From contig WTXD01000231.1 of assembly GCA_022496205.1 (NCBI GenBank), forward strand, positions 1-16,016: a stretch of DNA of 16,016 nucleotides, written 5' to 3'. A program made the position numbers and the translations under genes. Origin of the DNA: Gloeopeniophorella convolvens. Taxonomy: Eukaryota > Basidiomycota > Agaricomycetes > Russulales. This document shows, piece by piece, positions 1 to 10,229 of the stretch. Position 1 is the stretch's first letter. Each line of letters starts with the position of its first letter. The notes beneath the pieces are model-generated. The model saw only the letters and a list, made by a program, of their open reading frames with translations, was not told the origin of the DNA and did not search any database.

Positions 1-1650
1 GTTGAGCACCTATGGGTGCCGATAAGCAAAGATGGAAAGGATGGTTCTGCGGATGGAAACGCACTGTTAATCTCCGCCGCTGCTGGCGGCCAGACCGAGC
101 TAAAGCCACCGCTCTGCGTGCGTAACGGGTCATTGATGCACAGGTATTGGGTACGGGGTCGCTTACGATACTTCCGAAGAGCACGACGAAGACGAAGACG
201 AGGGCCAGATTGTGGGCAAAGCCCCAGAGCACGTAGGCGAGCACGGACGATACCAAACCTGATAGGATCATGACTCGCGTGTATGGGCCCACGTCGCAGT
301 ACCAGCCCGACGCAATTTGACCTGGCCAGCGCGATCGTTAGAAAGAGAATGGTGGACACGAGGGACTGGGACCACGCACCGACAACTGTGGCGAGGTTGA
401 AGACGGCCAACGCGATGGTCCCATTGAGGCGCGAATACCCTAGAGAAACAGAGTACGCCGGGATATACAGAGATACGGGGAAGTAGGCGAGTGCTTGCAA
501 GAAGATAGTAGCCATCTATGAAGATCCAGATCAACTCAATTAGATCAGAGATGAGTCGGATGACATACAACAGAGAGGAACACGGGTGAAGCCAGGAACT
601 TGAAGTTCAAGGGCGGCGCGGGACCACGCCGGTCTGCAGGTAAAATCGGGAGGCGGGGCTTGACTCCGAGCGTCGCGGCTCCACCGAGAATGCCGATGAG
701 CAAAGCGAGGATGCGGATAGTCCAACGGAAGCCCAGGCTCTGCAAGAGGAAATTGACGAGTATTGGAAAAGTCGCCCCGCCAAGGCCAGAACCGCCGAAG
801 ATAAAGGAGCCTGCGAAGGAGCGTTTCTGAAGAGGGCTCAGGAGGACGCACTACCCGGGCGGGGGCGTGACGTACCGCAACAAACCATTGCGAAAGCTGA
901 CGTGGTTGAAAGAGATCCTAAGAGATTGCGACAGGGAGGCATGTATGTGACTTACCCAGATAATGACTGGCATATACATACAGCCTCCGGCCATGCCATA
1001 AACGACACCTTGCAGCAAGACAAGGTGCCAGACCTTGGAAGAACACGCTCAGTACCAGGCACGATGCAATGAAACTCATGGCTATTGGTCCTCACCTTCG
1101 TTGCGAAGCTAGAGATGAGCATCGATAAAACGCAGGTCACCAGCCCGACAAACATCAGAGGACGAAGGAATTCAGGCCGGCGCTGCGCAATAAACTGCAA
1201 CAGAATTCCCTCGCTGTACTGGATTGCAAGCGTAACAGTCCCGATAGCATTGATGGACGCCTCGGACGCGTTCTCGAAGGGTGGATGGCTCAAGTACCAC
1301 TCCTGGAAGACACCAAAGCTGCGGCGCGTCTGAGCGGCAGGTTCAAAAGACGCGACGCGACTGGAGAACGCACCTGAACGGGAATCCCCACACGATGCTC
1401 TCCATGACGAACGAACAAAAGACGAAGGTCCACGCGCGGACGCCGCCATCAATCGGGGTAGCGCGACCGCATCCTCCTCTCGCGCATGCTCGTTGGCGGA
1501 TGTCAAGTGCGCCGCGCTCGACGAAACGTCGGCGGGCGCCGATGCTGTCGGGGTTTTGGAGTCGTCACCTGCGGAAGTTGGCGGCCGGGGGGTGAAATTG
1601 GTGAGCACGGAGAGCGCGATGCTCTCCGGGCGCGCGACATCCACAGACAT
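1..1650 (-). CDS. MFS monocarboxylate-type transporter, 3' end outside window
   Basis: Plasma or organelle membrane transporter of the fungal monocarboxylate (MCT/MCH-like) branch of the major facilitator superfamily; substrate unknown. Exons on the minus strand: 1650-1374, 1318-1096, 1033-956, 896-876, 826-569, 515-380, 321-167, 113-65 and 9-1, about 402 residues in view. All introns are 49-62 nt with GT-AG ends and all junctions keep frame. Family signatures in order are a polar N-terminal tail of about 65 residues, PIDGGVRAW opening the first helix, FPFSFGVFQEWY, GVVYGMAGGCMYMPVIIW, the glycine-rich FIFGGSGLGG, LGFRWTIRILALL, a central loop, then LYIPAYSVSLGYSRLNGTIA and GQIASGWYCDVGPYTRVM. 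The start ATG at 1650 precedes the polar tail; farther upstream there is only a non-ATG extension. The tail and the first helix are in different frames: one extra base in the G-run at 1455-1458 would give LPPIDGG and make exon 1 fit exactly. Family call is firm; integrity of this allele is uncertain. Confidence 0.9.
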
Positions 1651-3512
1651 GCTGGATACCACTGAAAAAACGCGACTCGGCGAGTCGTGACTCAGAGCCT
1701 TCCGCGTCCACGATTCGCCCTCCGCGCGTCTGCATTCCCCGAGCCCATATACTGTATGTGGTTTCGGCGGCAAAAGGCATAACATTGAGCCCAGCGCAAA
1801 CAAAATGACCCGTCGTTCGGATTCGGCCGATACCAGCGCATAATCTCTCCGTTTCGGGAATACTTAGATGTTGTCGCGCATCTCCTGCCATGCACGGGCG
1901 ACGCAAGCCGCAACCCACGAACCCCTAGGCCAAGTTCGTACTTTGTAGCATCCTAGCATCCTCTGTGCGCACGGTATGTGAGGATGCAGCTACGAAATGC
2001 ATAGAAACGACCGCGAGCCTTCGACTCTGACACAGCGGCAAACCCGTTTTGATAACAGCTCCACGCAGACGCGCACGACTGCCAAGGGGTTCTGACTTTA
2101 TGGCATGTGGACGTCGGGCATCGACTTCTCCAGGCCATACTTCCCGCGCTCGCCGTTCCGTTATATACCAAGGTCATGCACATGCTCATGCAGCTGACAG
2201 TCGCTGCACAAATAGCCCATTGAAACGCTTTCATTGGCTCCGTTCATCAAGGTCATCGAGAGTACAACTTACCTTCGATGCTCGCCTCCAAAAGATGAGA
2301 CTCTAACGACAGTCGGTAGGTTTGTAAAAGGTAAATAGCTTATGCGCTGTAGTCGTACAGGTTGGCATATGTATCACCGTCTGGTGTCGATTCGAGCTCG
2401 AGCGGAAGCGGATGATGCTGGAAGATGCCGAGTGCACAGGTGCCGGTCACTTATCTTATCTTATTGCTTGCACGGTCAATCACAGATAGCGAATTTAGGA
2501 AATCTGTTCCTGCCTTCATCCCCATCTCTGCAGATCTGGCGTGAGCCATAGAGGTGCTCACTTTCTGCTTGCCCTTGCTTTGCATGTGGTCGTCTCCTCG
2601 GCAATTCATGTTCGCGTCGGTGTCCACGGAACAGCCGACCTCGGGCCTCCTCAGGCGCTTGTACTCCGGGCCGGCTCATTCGTTGCCAATTGAATACGAT
2701 GTGCCTTTCGGTCAGTGCCAATGGGCAGATTTCGAATCTCGAAGAGCTTGGTCGGGGCCATAATTCGCGAATTCGCAGATCTAAAGTGGTATATAGCTCT
2801 CATCCCCCAGAAATCGATCGCACCTGAAGGGCACCCTACCAACCAACTTGCTGAGGCAAGTGCTGAGGGTAGCACAAGGCTAGCGGCGCGAATAGGCTCC
2901 GCCGTATCTTCAAGCGCCTCGCAGCTGGAGCTCCATGTGGTCTCCGACTGTACGTATATCAACCCGGTGACAATGTTGGCGCATTCCCAAACGCTAAGTG
3001 GCTGACGTTGCACGAATATCGAAGGAGATCGAAGTTAGCAGTGGGTTGGCCCATTCATTCAACGTCCCATTCAAGCCAAATGTGAGGTAACACTTGTATG
3101 CTTCCACACCCTCATAAATGTCAAGTGTTGGAACGATTGCTGGGCAGCCCAACCTTGCACTTGTAGTCAGTAACAGTGGGCACGCCACCCGCGGCGTGCG
3201 ATTGTGCTTCACGACTGAGATCATCCTCCTCCGCCCACGGTGGTGCGGACAGCCTTACGCGTCCTCATAGGAGTCACTGGTTATGGATTTATCCTCTGCG
3301 TGTTCCTCACTTGCTCGCGGTCCTTTGTCGCCCGCATCAAGCCTCTCTCGTCAGCTTCTCCTGGCAGCACTGCTGTCTCCATGAACCGCCTAGCCTTATG
3401 ACGTCCATGCGCTCAGCCCTGTTACGAACATGCAAGAGGGCTGTTATGAACCAATAAGGTGATTGGTCGTCACTCCCGACGGAGTACTTGCATGCTCTGA
3501 TAGGCCATGGAA
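1651..3512. other. Intergenic stretch, no recognised gene
   Basis: This 1.9 kb stretch begins with the upstream region of the transporter and holds only short, unconnected ORFs. Two pieces look protein-like. On the minus strand near 2997-3160 a frame reads EGVEAYKCYLTFGLNGTLNE and runs to a stop. On the plus strand near 3241-3403 a frame contains VLIGVTGYGFILCVFLTC, which would make one membrane helix. Neither joins to flanking exons through splice sites I could find, and neither matches a family I know. They may be exons of an unsolved gene, decayed gene remains, or chance. Confidence 0.5.
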
Positions 3513-4043
3513 TTAAGTAGTATGGACGTCTTCATCAAAGAACGTGACTACGCTTACGCTAATATCGAGCATCCGACGAACGCGCTCGCGAGAAATGGGT
3601 CCAAACAACGTCTTCGACCATGCGCCTTCACGTAACACTGATCCCTTATCATCGTTCCTGGTGATCTTGAGGGAACTCCTGATGTCATGGAGCCCCCAAG
3701 AAGGAAGTCCTTGCGGAACTGGAACTCCTTCTCCTTACGATCAGCAAGAGTCATTCTGCGTTGGGCAGAACGTGCCAGTAGACTCGGCTTGATCTATGCC
3801 TTCAGGAGCCTTTCGAGGCGTCGAGCGCTGCCTTGCTCCAACTGTCAGCGGTAAATAGTCTGTCGAAAGCAGGTTTTCATAATACCGCTTGTATTGGACC
3901 GACGGGAACTTCCGCGTGAAGTTTCCACCTGGTGGGAGGCTAGCCGGGTTCATGATGAGCTCATCGGCCGTGGTCATCGCGATTCGTGCATACCTCTTCC
4001 TCTTCATCGCTCCGCCTCGCGGGACACGATGGTTCAACGTGTC
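3513..4043 (-). pseudogene. Broken hypothetical gene fragment with two adjacent stops
   Basis: Read on the minus strand, one frame runs from a possible 3' splice site at 4044 through protein-like segments: KRKRYARIAMTTADELIMNP, then ASLPPGGNFTRKF, YYENLLSTDYLPLTVGARQR, STPRKAPEGIDQAESTGTF, and after two stop codons (TGA and TAA, two codons apart, about 3733-3741) the same frame continues VPVPQGLPSWGLHDIRSSLK and GAWSKTLFGPISRERVRRML until a TAA at 3513-3515. That the same frame stays coherent on both sides of the stops suggests point mutations rather than a frameshift. A short intron removing the stops is possible, but the available donor (GTCTAC) is poor. I do not recognise the family. Upstream exons would have to lie where the HNH gene now ends, so the fragment is probably also truncated at its 5' end. 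Confidence 0.5.
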
Positions 4044-4233
4044 CTATTTTCGGTCTTGGAGCGGGCTGCTGCTCGCGCACGTTGGAAAATAGTAACGATG
4101 GTCATCATATTATCAGGGTAAAGGGTAAGTAAGCGAAACAAACGATACCAGTATGGATCCAAGAACGAAGCCCACGAATACAACCACGATCCCCGTCAAT
4201 CAGGAGAAGTCCTCGTGCCACGGCCTTCCATCA

Positions 4234-5395
4234 CTACGCTATTCGCGACAGAGCTGCAGCAAGCACACCAGCCGACGAGCCGTCCTCTGCGAGGACAGCC
4301 AGCAGGGCAATGTCCTTTGCCAAGACGTCAAGGTATGTCGCGGCGCCTGATTTGTGAGCCATGCGCGCGCATGCGGCATGTAGATGGAGATACTCCGCAG
4401 ACGGGATGGGTCGTGTGATGGGGTCCGTGGTGGTGAATGCCACAGCGGCTCGTCGGCGTGACGGGGACAGAATGTCCGGGTGCCATGTAACGATTTGATA
4501 TTCATCAGCGCGACCCTGCTGAGCGCTGAGTGATTGCATTTACTTGGAAACGAACCCACACCCACCGTGGCTTCAAGCCAGAGGTCCAGACTGCTGAATC
4601 GATGCGCCGCGGCGCGGTCTAGAGTGAGGATATTCTCCAATCGGTGGAAGTCTGAGTGTGGTGGGCACAGGGGGTCGTCGCCGGCGAGTCCGGCGTAGCG
4701 GGCGAGGATTCGCATGTCGACCGAAGGCGGAATTACGAGTGCAGCTTCTGTGGTAGCGATGGGAGCGCCGGGGGAAGTGGCATAACCGTCCGCGGCCACC
4801 GTCGGATCTCGCGCAGAAGCCGCGTCAAATGTTCCTGTGACCGCACACCTGTATGTGTCTCTCAAGAGTGCCTGGTTCGATATGTGGGGTCAATAGCATG
4901 AGCAAAACGTTGGAACCAACGCACCTGCGCCCGCCTGTCCCCATGTGCCAAACCGGAAGCTCCCTCATAGGGAGTGGAAATAGACGATGCCCTCGTGCTC
5001 GATTGTGAGCGTCCTGCAGAGGCCTTGACTTGAAGCCACTTTCAGAGCCGACGAAGCGGCCCAAATGATGCGGATGACGCACAAGACCCCACGAACGTGA
5101 AAATGTACTTCTGGGCCAGGCGCGCCAGCGAAGGCTCGTCTGTGCAATTGAGCACCTTCTTGCATACCCAGTCCCTCCCTGCGTCAGTTGGTGCTTCCAG
5201 GATGAGGTGGCCAAGCACCCTGGAACACATATCATACGATGCAGTTCCGGGTGGCTGCTGACGGCCCACTGCCCAGAAGAACAGCTTGGTACATCGCGCA
5301 TATGCATCATGCCACAGCGGATGTATTTGTCGGCTGAACCTGTTGTCGGGAAGAGATTCGAATGGGGGCGGATCGCCTCTCTGAGACCTGGTCAT
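4234..5395 (-). CDS. HNH nuclease domain protein (fungal HNH_2-like)
   Basis: A complete predicted protein of 334 residues in four minus-strand exons: 5395-5093, 5038-4925, 4871-4566 and 4515-4234. The three introns are 50-54 nt, all phase 0, with donors GTGGGG, GTGCGT and GTGGGT. The N-terminal half carries the region usual in this basidiomycete family (SRVLGHLILEAPTDAGRDWV, then VLNCTDEPSLARLAQKY) and a serine-rich linker. The HNH-like domain follows: ALLRDTYRCAVTG around residues 140-152, TEAALVIPP around 180-188, then LENILTLDRAAAHRFSSLDL with N219 and H229. The C-terminal segment contains YLHLHAACARMAHKSG and ends with a helix-rich tail. The family usually has AHI where this protein has A183-L184-V185, so the first histidine seems lost while N219 and H229 remain. 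Nuclease activity is therefore doubtful. The start ATG follows a pyrimidine-rich tract (about 5400-5460 read in reverse). These proteins are common and mostly uncharacterised in mushrooms; their role is unknown. Confidence 0.82.
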
Positions 5396-6556
5396 GGTTG
5401 AGGGAGAAGAGGATGAGGACGGAGCTGCTGTGGGAGAAGGATGGGGAGGGGCTTTGAAGGGTTTCCACTGGTCCGAAACGAATATTACAAGAAATCAGGC
5501 ATGGACACAACGAGGCAAAGTCAGAACATTGAACTAACTAGATAATAAAACCACACAGGCCTCACAAATTTACGTACCCCGCAAGGAGCCGCAAGGCCAG
5601 TGGACGCGATCACGTGCGAGGGACGAGTCGCTCGGCGGCTTCGGTCGAGTCGCCAGCACGCGCAGCGGTTTTTTGTGCGGGCCAGGCTTCTCGCGGAGCT
5701 GTCTCACAATCAGCCAGCGTTCAGCACCCAACTCCGAGGCACACACCTCCTAAACCCCTCTAAGACTGCCTTATGACTATCCGGCTAACCCGCGTCGCTT
5801 GCCACGGTTACCCTGCCCCCGATATGCGACCACGACCGTGCGAAGGTACTTCATGTACCTGACTCTCTATCAGACCGTGTCTTCAATGAGCGTCGACGGC
5901 ACTACGAGATCATGCTCGTGATGGCGAGTATCGGGACCGTCTACTTACCTTCTTCCAAATACAGTGCGACCTTGCTTGAGCTTCCAATACTATATATATG
6001 GGCCAGTAGACGTGGGGGCGGTGTCTCGGGCTGCCGGCTACCGGGAACATCCTCCTGGAGCATCTTCAATATTCGAAGAGGTCTAAACCTCCAAAGTCGC
6101 AGGAAATTAGCTCGCGTACGCGCACAAGACGAATGGTAGAAGGCCACACATTTTACCATTTCGTTACGTAGCGCCAGGTTATATACCCTCGAGACTTCTG
6201 ACGACGTTCCAGATCAGGCTTTGCTCTGCGACCTTCCGATTGGCAGATGACGGTAACCGAAGTGGCGCAGGAGGCGTATGACGTAGCTTCGCTGGTCCGC
6301 GCATAAGGTCCGTTCCAGACCTCGGACTCTTCGATGGCATCGTGGCGCCAGCGTCCTGTGCCTGTTCCCACTTTGGATCGTAACATTGGTCACCGACAAC
6401 GTTAATCAGTGGGTTCTTGCATTAAAGGATGGCCTGACACGGGACTATCCAATGGCATGGTCAAGCCAGTCTCAAGGTCAAGGTACACTGGCCAAAATCC
6501 TGACCCACGTCAGCCCTTGATGTCGCGGATCCGACTGCCATAAATGTGCGTGGTGA

Positions 6557-6594
6557 CCGGTGACTAGTGGTATCGACAGGTCACTAGTCACTGG
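6557..6594. repeat. Inverted repeat with 13-bp arms
   Basis: Left arm 6557-6569 (CCGGTGACTAGTG) and right arm 6582-6594 (CACTAGTCACTGG) are reverse complements except for one G:T wobble-type difference, separated by 12 bases. The core GTGACTAGTG/CACTAGTCAC is perfect over 10 bp. It could form a hairpin, bind a dimeric regulator, or be a remnant of a transposon end. No transposase or target duplication was found nearby. Confidence 0.75.
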
Positions 6595-6849
6595 CGCTCA
6601 GGATTGACAATAACCTGGCATTCCTAGACGCCAGTTGGTGGGGTAGTATTCACCATATCTTTGGAAAATATTGGCGCCGCAGTTCGGTAAGTCGTCTGTC
6701 TTTAAGCCCTACGAGTTCCCAGAGGCACGACTAATGATCTCTAGAAAGGGTCCGGCGAATGCGGAACGAAGCTAAAGGCTGACAGAGCTGAGCTCCGGCA
6801 TGAGGGCCGGGGGCGCTGATCTCTGCGAGCATACCGCCATATGTGAGAT

Positions 6850-7287
6850 TTGGTATTGACGCACGTCTTCTTTGAACTGGTGTTTGACGCTTCCAGCCTA
6901 ACAATCGTGCGAGTCTCGGGCCCGAACCTGGGTATGTCATTGACCGTTGTGTTCTTCCAGCGTTACCTGAGAGCTATGGTCGTCTCCTTAAGACTCGAGC
7001 TCTTCGTACGTGCCAAACGAAGCCAACTAAGACAGGAAGGTAGTGCTCAATGGTCCTCCATCTCAGTCAACGATGAGCCAGGCTTGGAGACGAAGTCACA
7101 TGGCACGCCAGCTTTGCCTATGGCTAATTTCTCATCTAAGATGACAGCGAGATGGCACACGGACCGCGCCGCAGAGCGTCTACAAGAACAGCATCGCCCA
7201 AGCTGTAGAGACTTAACAAGAGGTACCTCTCCGCTGGTACAGCTTCTGCCAGACGTGGAAATGAGGACTTACTCGGCATCGCATTAG
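6850..7287 (+). CDS. Unrecognised ORF of 145 codons, doubtful gene
   Basis: The frame is open for 438 bases in a region otherwise dense with stops, beginning at a non-ATG codon; the first ATG-encoded methionine is M29, in the segment NLGMSLTVVFFQRYL. The N-terminal third is hydrophobic and the rest is polar and basic. No domain, repeat or motif is recognised. It could be an internal exon of an unsolved gene, a decayed sequence or chance, and no convincing splice sites were fixed at its ends. Confidence 0.2.
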   Translation: MVLTHVFFELVFDASSLTIVRVSGPNLGMSLTVVFFQRYLRAMVVSLRLELFVRAKRSQLRQEGSAQWSSISVNDEPGLETKSHGTPALPMANFSSKMTARWHTDRAAERLQEQHRPSCRDLTRGTSPLVQLLPDVEMRTYSASH

Positions 7288-8067
7288 GGAGGTAATGCTA
7301 CTGTGTAAATGCATAGAAAATGCTATGGTCCATGACCAGTGACTTCCAATGGGCGTTGCGTAGTCAATGCTTCAACTTTGACTCAAGTACTATGACCGCC
7401 TCCGATTGTACCATATTCGTGCACATGATTCAGTTTATGAGTGCTGTACTCTTGTTCTTCCGGGAAGAAGTATCGAGGTTCGTGAGAGGAGGACGATAGT
7501 CGGCGCGATGGGCAGGCTGATTATGATCGTCACATTGGGATAACGTGTACTGCGCCTCGCACCGCATCGACCACTTAGGGCACGGAGAGGAAAGAGGAAC
7601 ATGGGTTTGCGTCGGCGAGCGTATACGATCTCGTCCTTCGGTACCTACATCCAAGACTCTAGACCAAGCGAGGATTGGGAGATAACCTTCCCAAGAAGAG
7701 CGAAAAGGTGATGTTGTACCCTGCAGGTGAGGGAAGGTGCTACTCACTGGCGGGATGGCATGCCTCACTTGTCAGAAAGGCTGTCTGACTAGGTAGGAAG
7801 AGAGAGCCTACAGAAGGCGAGGGCCGGCATGATGACATGAGTTGGATATTCAGTATCTTGATAACGCAGACGCGAAAAATCGCTCCGAGTCTGTCGCACT
7901 GATCAGCGAGCAGCTGATTGGATACGAGAAGGGCCCCTTCCTGACAACTCCTGAAGGAGTTCGAAAACGAAGACGACCCGAGTATATGCGCACGATCCCG
8001 GCCAAAGAGAAGGTGCACAGTATTCAGCGTGGCTAATACTGGAGTTGCGTGACGGAAACAAAGCTGG

Positions 8068-8174
8068 TGGCCCAGCGAGAATTGAACCAGCGAACCAACA
8101 GCGAATTGCCGGGCTTCAGGTTGTCAAAGCTGGTTCGACCTTCGTTGAAATTTTTGTCGATCGTGACTGGGCCG
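8068..8174 (-). other. tRNA-like fragment (T-arm and acceptor half)
   Basis: Read on the minus strand, 8091-8075 gives GCTGG-TTCAATT-CTCGC, a T-arm with the canonical TTCRANY loop and B-box character, followed directly by TGGGCCA (8074-8068) as a 3' acceptor strand. About 83 bases upstream, CGGCCCA (8174-8168) could pair with six of those seven bases. The T-stem has one mismatch and one wobble, and no D-arm or A box is evident in the intervening sequence. It is best read as a degenerate tRNA or tRNA-derived element next to the intact tRNA-Glu gene. Confidence 0.3.
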
Positions 8175-8196
8175 GACGACAACATGAAGGTAAGAC

Positions 8197-8203
8197 AAAA
8201 AAA
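8197..8203 (-). terminator. RNA polymerase III T7 terminator
   Basis: Seven consecutive A on the plus strand are seven T on the transcribed sense of the tRNA, starting two bases after its discriminator base. This is the normal Pol III stop signal. Confidence 0.85.
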
Positions 8204-8205
8204 GA

Positions 8206-8277
8206 CTTCGTTGCGGGGAGTCGAACCCCGGCCTCCTCGGTGAAAGCGAGGTATGCTAACCGTTGCACCACAACGAA
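8206..8277 (-). tRNA. tRNA-Glu (anticodon UUC)
   Basis: A complete 72-base cloverleaf with no intron. The acceptor stem TTCGTTG pairs fully with CAACGAA, followed by discriminator G. The D-arm is GTGC, loop AACGGTTA, then GCAT. The anticodon arm is CCTCG-CTTTCAC-CGAGG, placing TTC at positions 34-36, which reads GAA. The T-arm is CGGGG-TTCGACT-CCCCG with a good B box. The CCA end is not encoded, as expected for a nuclear gene. A T7 terminator follows. Confidence 0.96.
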
Positions 8278-10229
8278 TATATTTTTAGTGTACTATTTAT
8301 TTCCATATATCTAATGCAACTTCCACCGGTATCCATGAACCTGCCATCCATACTTATCGCGTATCTGGGAACTCCGGTCCCTTGTCTCCCAACCGCCATA
8401 CAGCATCCGTCAGCTTGTGACAACTCTAGATCATGCACTGTCTACGTCCCTTTATCATGGCGTGTAAATCGTACAGCCTGACATTGAGACGGCCATACAG
8501 TGCTTGTCACGTTTCAAAATTTCACCAGTCACCACTGGCGGCCGCCTTCGCGCCGTTCCCGTGTCCTCCAGCCCCCTCACCGCCGCCGCGTGCCGTCTCG
8601 CCATGACGGAAGCGTAAACGATGGTGTCTTCTATCACCAGCCCACTTTAAGGCGGCGTCGTCGAATCGTGCATTCAATCGCGAGGGTCTGGGAGGGTCTA
8701 TGATGTTCAGGCTTGGCTGGTGGGAGAACGCATCTTCCTCGGAGTCACAATGATGCGTAATCTTGTCGACTGCATGCCGTCGAAGTGAGTGCCGACAATT
8801 CAGGGGTGCGCTATGTTTTGACAGAAAGCAGAGCCTGTCCGACACCCCCACGCGCTGCCATGGCAGGATCTCCATCCTCATTAAGTCCGCGGTATATCTT
8901 CCGCCCCAAGCGCCATGATGTTCTAGCCTATGCTGCCCATCATCACATAAATCCGCGTCAGTGGGAAGGACTGGGCGCGATGGCATTGAGTCGTGTCGCA
9001 GACGCCTACGTGGCGCGCGTTGTGCGGCATTCCGAGTCCGGGCGAGAACGGCGCGCAGCGCCTCGCGCATGGGTTCGCGACCAGATTGCGCCTGCCTGAG
9101 CCACCCCGAATCACTACGTGTTGGCGTCGTGGTTGGGGTGCTGCCGGCACGCGGGCATAGGCCGCCGCGTGCCCACGCCGAACGTCACGCCCTGCCGCTC
9201 GGCGAGCCCGCGCGCTCTGGAGGCGCCTCCACTCGGTCTTATCGCCAAGTGCGCAAGAAAGCAACACACGTTTGGCAATGATAGGCTTTGGGCGAACTCC
9301 GGGGCGCGCGCGGGAGCCGCCCTGACCGTGCGCCCCTCTATCCCACAAGAGCGCCACTCGTCTACGTCGGGGCCAGCATGGTACATTCGAAGTCTTAAGC
9401 GCGATTATCAGGTACGCCAGGGTTGGCGTGCATGGTTCTTGCATGGAAGGCGAATTGTCAGGACCGGCTGCATGTGCTACAAGGGCGAGCAAGGTCTTCG
9501 TACGGCGCCCGTCTCACTGCAGCTCTCCGGCCAACTTATCATTGTCCCGCCAAGGTCACTCTTTCCCTTGGGAAACTAGTTCACGGTCTACGTTCTGGCG
9601 CTGCGTGGAAGTTCAGATGCAGACCGAAATATCAACGCCCTTCTTAAGGCCGTCTCCATATTGGAGCGTGGCTTAATCAGCGAATTAGTAGGGCCCGATC
9701 GACGACCCGAAAATAAGAAGAGTCGAGTCGGGTCGAGATTTTCCCGTCGGAAAATTGCCTGGCGTCGTTGAAGCTTTTTGGGCGGGGAAATTCCCACTGC
9801 CAGTGGTGCCAAGTGGTGCGGATTGACACTGAATCAAGCCCTATTGAGCAATTCATTGAGCTCATTGAGTGCCCATCGTCGTCGAATTGATTATTGAATA
9901 GGTTCTTCGCCAAATGGAGTGCATGATATGCGCTACCCATCGTCTAAGCGTGCAATACAAGTCTATCGTCCTGGAGTTGGCTGTAGACCCCAAGTACTCT
10001 CAATAGGAAGGCTGAACAAGTCACAACCGCGACGTTGCTGCAAGTAGTCATGTACAATATAGACTAATGGATATATTAAGGAATGGGAGTGCGGGTAGCA
10101 GCGTGTTTCCAAAGCCCAGAACCCAAGAAACCTATCAAAAACGAAAAGTCTATGTACCACAAGGAGTCCGTTCACTCATTCGCAACACAACGTCCGTAGT
10201 ATGGCGGAGCCAAAGGAACAGACCGGCTC
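8278..10229. other. Intergenic stretch, no recognised gene
   Basis: Nearly 2 kb without a recognisable gene. From about 8520 to 9580 the DNA is GC-rich and long ORFs overlap on both strands (up to 189 codons on minus, 153 on plus); such mutual overlap is what high GC gives by chance, and no domain or splice pattern favours any of them. One minus-strand frame contains FGVGTRRPMPAC near 9150-9190, superficially like a P450 haem loop, but the cysteine spacing and neighbours are wrong. At 9794-9806 there is a small near-perfect palindrome (CCACTG-C-CAGTGG), and near 9842-9868 the hexamer ATTGAG occurs three times. The last 200 bases form the 3' flank of the KRE6-like gene. Confidence 0.5.

Larger units (their letters stand above)
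5396..8067. other. Gene-poor region with no recognised protein gene
   Basis: The first 100 bases are the likely promoter and 5' UTR of the HNH gene. From 5560 to 5900 the DNA is GC-rich and includes a CACGTG box near 5612. Around 5990-6000 there is a TATATATATG stretch that could be a TATA element on either strand, but no gene downstream of it is evident. A frame open from about 5830 to 5960 on the plus strand (VLHVPDSLSDRVFNERRRHY) looks protein-like but leads nowhere. Between 7430 and 8036 ORFs overlap on both strands without a family match. The hairpin at 6557-6594 and the ORF at 6850-7287 are listed separately. Confidence 0.5.

Noticed and set aside
1953..2234. 93-codon minus-strand ORF with a hydrophobic start as a secreted protein
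   Set aside because: The signal-like stretch is rich in cysteine and methionine, there is no supporting splice or family evidence, and a plus-strand ORF overlaps it.
9140..9200. FGVGTRRPMPAC on the minus strand as a cytochrome P450 haem-binding loop
   Set aside because: The cysteine is too far from the FGxG motif, the CxG ending is missing and no other P450 motif lies upstream.
8522..9579. Long overlapping ORFs on both strands as real genes
   Set aside because: They overlap one another in a GC-rich stretch, many start at non-ATG codons, and none shows a domain or splice pattern.
9842..9868. Three ATTGAG hexamers as a repeat array
   Set aside because: The spacing is irregular and the unit is too short to mean more than chance.
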